Of a stretch of DNA of 41,011 nucleotides, positions 40,549 through 41,011 are shown piece after piece. Positions within the stretch are counted from its first letter, which is position 1. Every line of letters begins with the position of its first letter. The notes beneath the pieces were generated by a model. That model saw only the letters and a program-made list of their open reading frames with translations. It made no database searches and was not told the origin of the DNA. The position numbers and the translations under genes are program-made. This stretch comes from an archaeon (GTDB lineage: Archaea > B1Sed10-29 > WALL01 > JAGHAM01), in contig JAIOSL010000039.1 in assembly GCA_021107635.1 (NCBI GenBank), positions 1-41,011 on the forward strand. Reading direction: 5' to 3'.

Positions 40549-41011
40549 ATGCCTGAAGACGAAAAAATATATGATGCAGTAGAAGCCGCGTCAAACACTG
40601 GAAAAATAAGACGTGGGGTTAATGAAACAACAAAAGCAGTCGAACGAGAAAAAGCAAAAATAGTAGTTCTAGCTAAAGACGTATCACCAAAAGCAATTAT
40701 TATGCACATACCCGTACTCTGCGAAGAAAAAAAAATACCTTGCGTAGAAGTACCATCAAGAAAAGAACTTGGTGAAGCTTCAGGAATAGGTGTATCAGTA
40801 AGTGCACTGGCCATAGTCGAAGAAGGAGACGCCAAAAAGATTATAGAAAAACTCAAACAAACAACTATAATCGAAGAAACTCCAAAAGAAGAAGAGAAAA
40901 AGGAAACTCCGAAAGAAGCAGCTCCAAAGAAAGAAGACAAACCAAAAGAGAAAGAAACACCAAAAGACGAGCCTAAAAAAGAAGAAAAGCCAGCAGAGAA
41001 AAAAGAAACAC
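40549..41011 (+). CDS. rpl7ae: Ribosomal protein eL8/L7Ae, C-terminus beyond window
   Basis: From ATG 40549 (GAGGTGA upstream), 154 codons are visible and the frame is open to the window end. The L7Ae core is complete: GKIRRGVNETTKAVEREKAK, VVLAKDVSPKAIIMHIPVLC and KELGEASGIGVSVSALAIVE. L7Ae binds kink-turns in rRNA, box C/D and H/ACA RNAs and archaeal RNase P RNA. After residue about 105 there is a long Lys/Glu/Pro repeat tail (KEEEKKETPKEAAPKKEDKP and onward), absent from usual 120-residue L7Ae; its end is not in the window. Confidence 0.92.
   Translation, partial: MPEDEKIYDAVEAASNTGKIRRGVNETTKAVEREKAKIVVLAKDVSPKAIIMHIPVLCEEKKIPCVEVPSRKELGEASGIGVSVSALAIVEEGDAKKIIEKLKQTTIIEETPKEEEKKETPKEAAPKKEDKPKEKETPKDEPKKEEKPAEKKET

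Noticed and set aside
1-41011. CRISPR arrays, insertion sequences or integrase-associated sites
   Set aside because: No regularly spaced direct repeats, transposase motifs or target duplications were seen on either strand.

Overview
The window is from an archaeal chromosome. It is AT-rich and densely packed, with genes separated by a few bases or overlapping, and it has archaeal-type Shine-Dalgarno sites (GGTGA/GTGAT) and archaeal TATA boxes. The ribosomal operon has archaeal order and content (eL32, eL19, eL34, eL14, eS4, aIF1, Rpp29, Rpo3, Rpo10, Cbf5/TruB). Shortened eL18 and eL34, intron-bearing tRNAs, compact overlaps and large surface beta-helix proteins suggest a small-genome DPANN-like lineage, perhaps near Woesearchaeota/Pacearchaeota. 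That placement is an inference.

1-13331: a long unidirectional run uL23(partial)-uL2-uS19-uL22-uS3-uL29-aIF1-Rpp29-uS17-uL14-uL24-eS4-uL5-uS14-uS8-uL6-eL32-eL19-uL18-uS5-uL30-uL15-SecY-EMC3-like-eL34-Cmk-like-eL14-TruB. At many junctions the upstream TGA stop lies inside the downstream Shine-Dalgarno, which suggests translational coupling. The adenylate kinase gene often found after secY is absent.

13332-18400: an accessory block. It holds a membrane-anchored winged-helix regulator with a repeated TTAGGT motif in its promoter, a cysteine-rich lipoprotein, a very basic protein with an internal duplication, tRNA-Ser(GGA), and on the minus strand a cysteine-rich membrane protein and a second lipoprotein.

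18500-23071: the second ribosomal/RNA polymerase cluster (uS13-uS4-uS11-Rpo3-tRNALeu-eL18-uL13-uS9-Rpo10-tRNAPro-uS2). Both embedded tRNAs have introns at unusual positions (59/60 in the T-loop, and 32/33). tRNA-Pro shares 15 bases with the end of the Rpo10 gene.

23074-33471: Memo, then a locus covering every step from mevalonate to the C5 isoprenoid units by the archaeal (phosphomevalonate dehydratase) route. The genes are mevalonate kinase, UbiX prenyl-FMN synthase, UbiD-type anhydromevalonate phosphate decarboxylase, two tandem HAD hydrolases, phosphomevalonate dehydratase large and small subunits, isopentenyl phosphate kinase, and type II IPP isomerase. A 668-residue protein that joins a nucleotidyltransferase-like domain to an isopentenyl-phosphate-kinase-like domain sits between IPK and the isomerase. 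I regard it as the best candidate for something undescribed.

33468-41011: three tandem paralogous membrane-anchored beta-helix-like proteins (minus strand), a divergent DUF4139 surface protein, glutamyl-tRNA synthetase, two small unknown minus-strand genes, and the start of L7Ae. The L7Ae leader can fold into a kink-turn/kink-loop-like hairpin that buries its own Shine-Dalgarno, a probable autoregulatory switch.
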